Below, one piece after another: positions 6,107 through 6,107 of a stretch of 6,107 bases of DNA (its first letter is position 1; every line of letters begins with the position of its first letter). The stretch is from assembly GCA_019308525.1 (NCBI GenBank), contig JAFDIC010000249.1, positions 1 to 6,107 of the forward strand, given 5' to 3'. This DNA comes from Deltaproteobacteria bacterium (GTDB lineage Bacteria; Desulfobacterota; DSM-4660; Desulfatiglandales; HGW-15). The notes under the pieces are model-generated. The model searched no databases. It saw only the letters and a program-made list of their open reading frames with translations, and was not told where the DNA came from. A program made the position numbers and the translations under genes.

Positions 6107-6107
6107 A

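Noticed and set aside
1..6107. CRISPR arrays, tRNA or rRNA genes, insertion sequences and att-like direct repeats
   Set aside because: No regularly spaced repeats, tRNA cloverleaf, transposase motifs or paired long repeats were found when reading both strands; nearly all bases are used by the coding run.

Overview
The window holds a run of co-directional genes, all on the minus strand and read from right to left. Spacing is tight: short gaps, one 31-bp overlap, and a clear Shine-Dalgarno sequence before most starts. This looks like part of one bacterial operon cut at both ends. The solute-binding protein has a plain type I signal peptide ending in an Ala-rich cleavage site, with no lipobox cysteine. 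That favours a Gram-negative (diderm) host with a soluble periplasmic binding protein. Base composition is mixed, neither AT- nor GC-extreme. I cannot name the organism; an anaerobic proteobacterial or Desulfobacterota-like host is only a guess.

Layout in transcription order: (1) 6106-5923, the last 60 residues of a protein resembling the M29 aminopeptidase / NicX metalloenzyme group. (2) 5898-4765, a divergent lactate/malate dehydrogenase-fold NAD(P)-binding protein. (3) 4743-3952, an Asp/Glu/hydantoin racemase-superfamily protein with both catalytic cysteines. (4) 3889-3056, 3086-2295 and 2263-1271, the ATPase, permease and periplasmic binding protein of a TauABC/SsuABC/ThiXYZ-type (NMT1/THI5) ABC importer. 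(5) 1248-1060, an unrecognised 62-residue ORF with a TTG start. (6) 1002-1, the first 334 residues of an MIO-dependent aromatic amino acid lyase with histidine ammonia-lyase active-site residues.

Inferred role: the importer brings in a small organic, probably nitrogen-containing compound. The racemase/isomerase-like protein, the dehydrogenase-fold protein, the metalloenzyme and the ammonia-lyase act on it or its products. No hutU, hutI or hutG is visible, so this is not a recognisable standard histidine utilisation operon within the window. The most notable items are the dehydrogenase-fold protein, which appears to keep the Asp/His dyad and Asn but lacks the substrate-carboxylate arginine of the LDH/MDH family, and the unusual set of neighbours around an ammonia-lyase. 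No RNA genes, mobile elements, CRISPR arrays or substantial repeats were seen. There is no gene-free stretch above 300 bases; the longest gap between confidently called genes is 1003-1270, which contains the small ORF.
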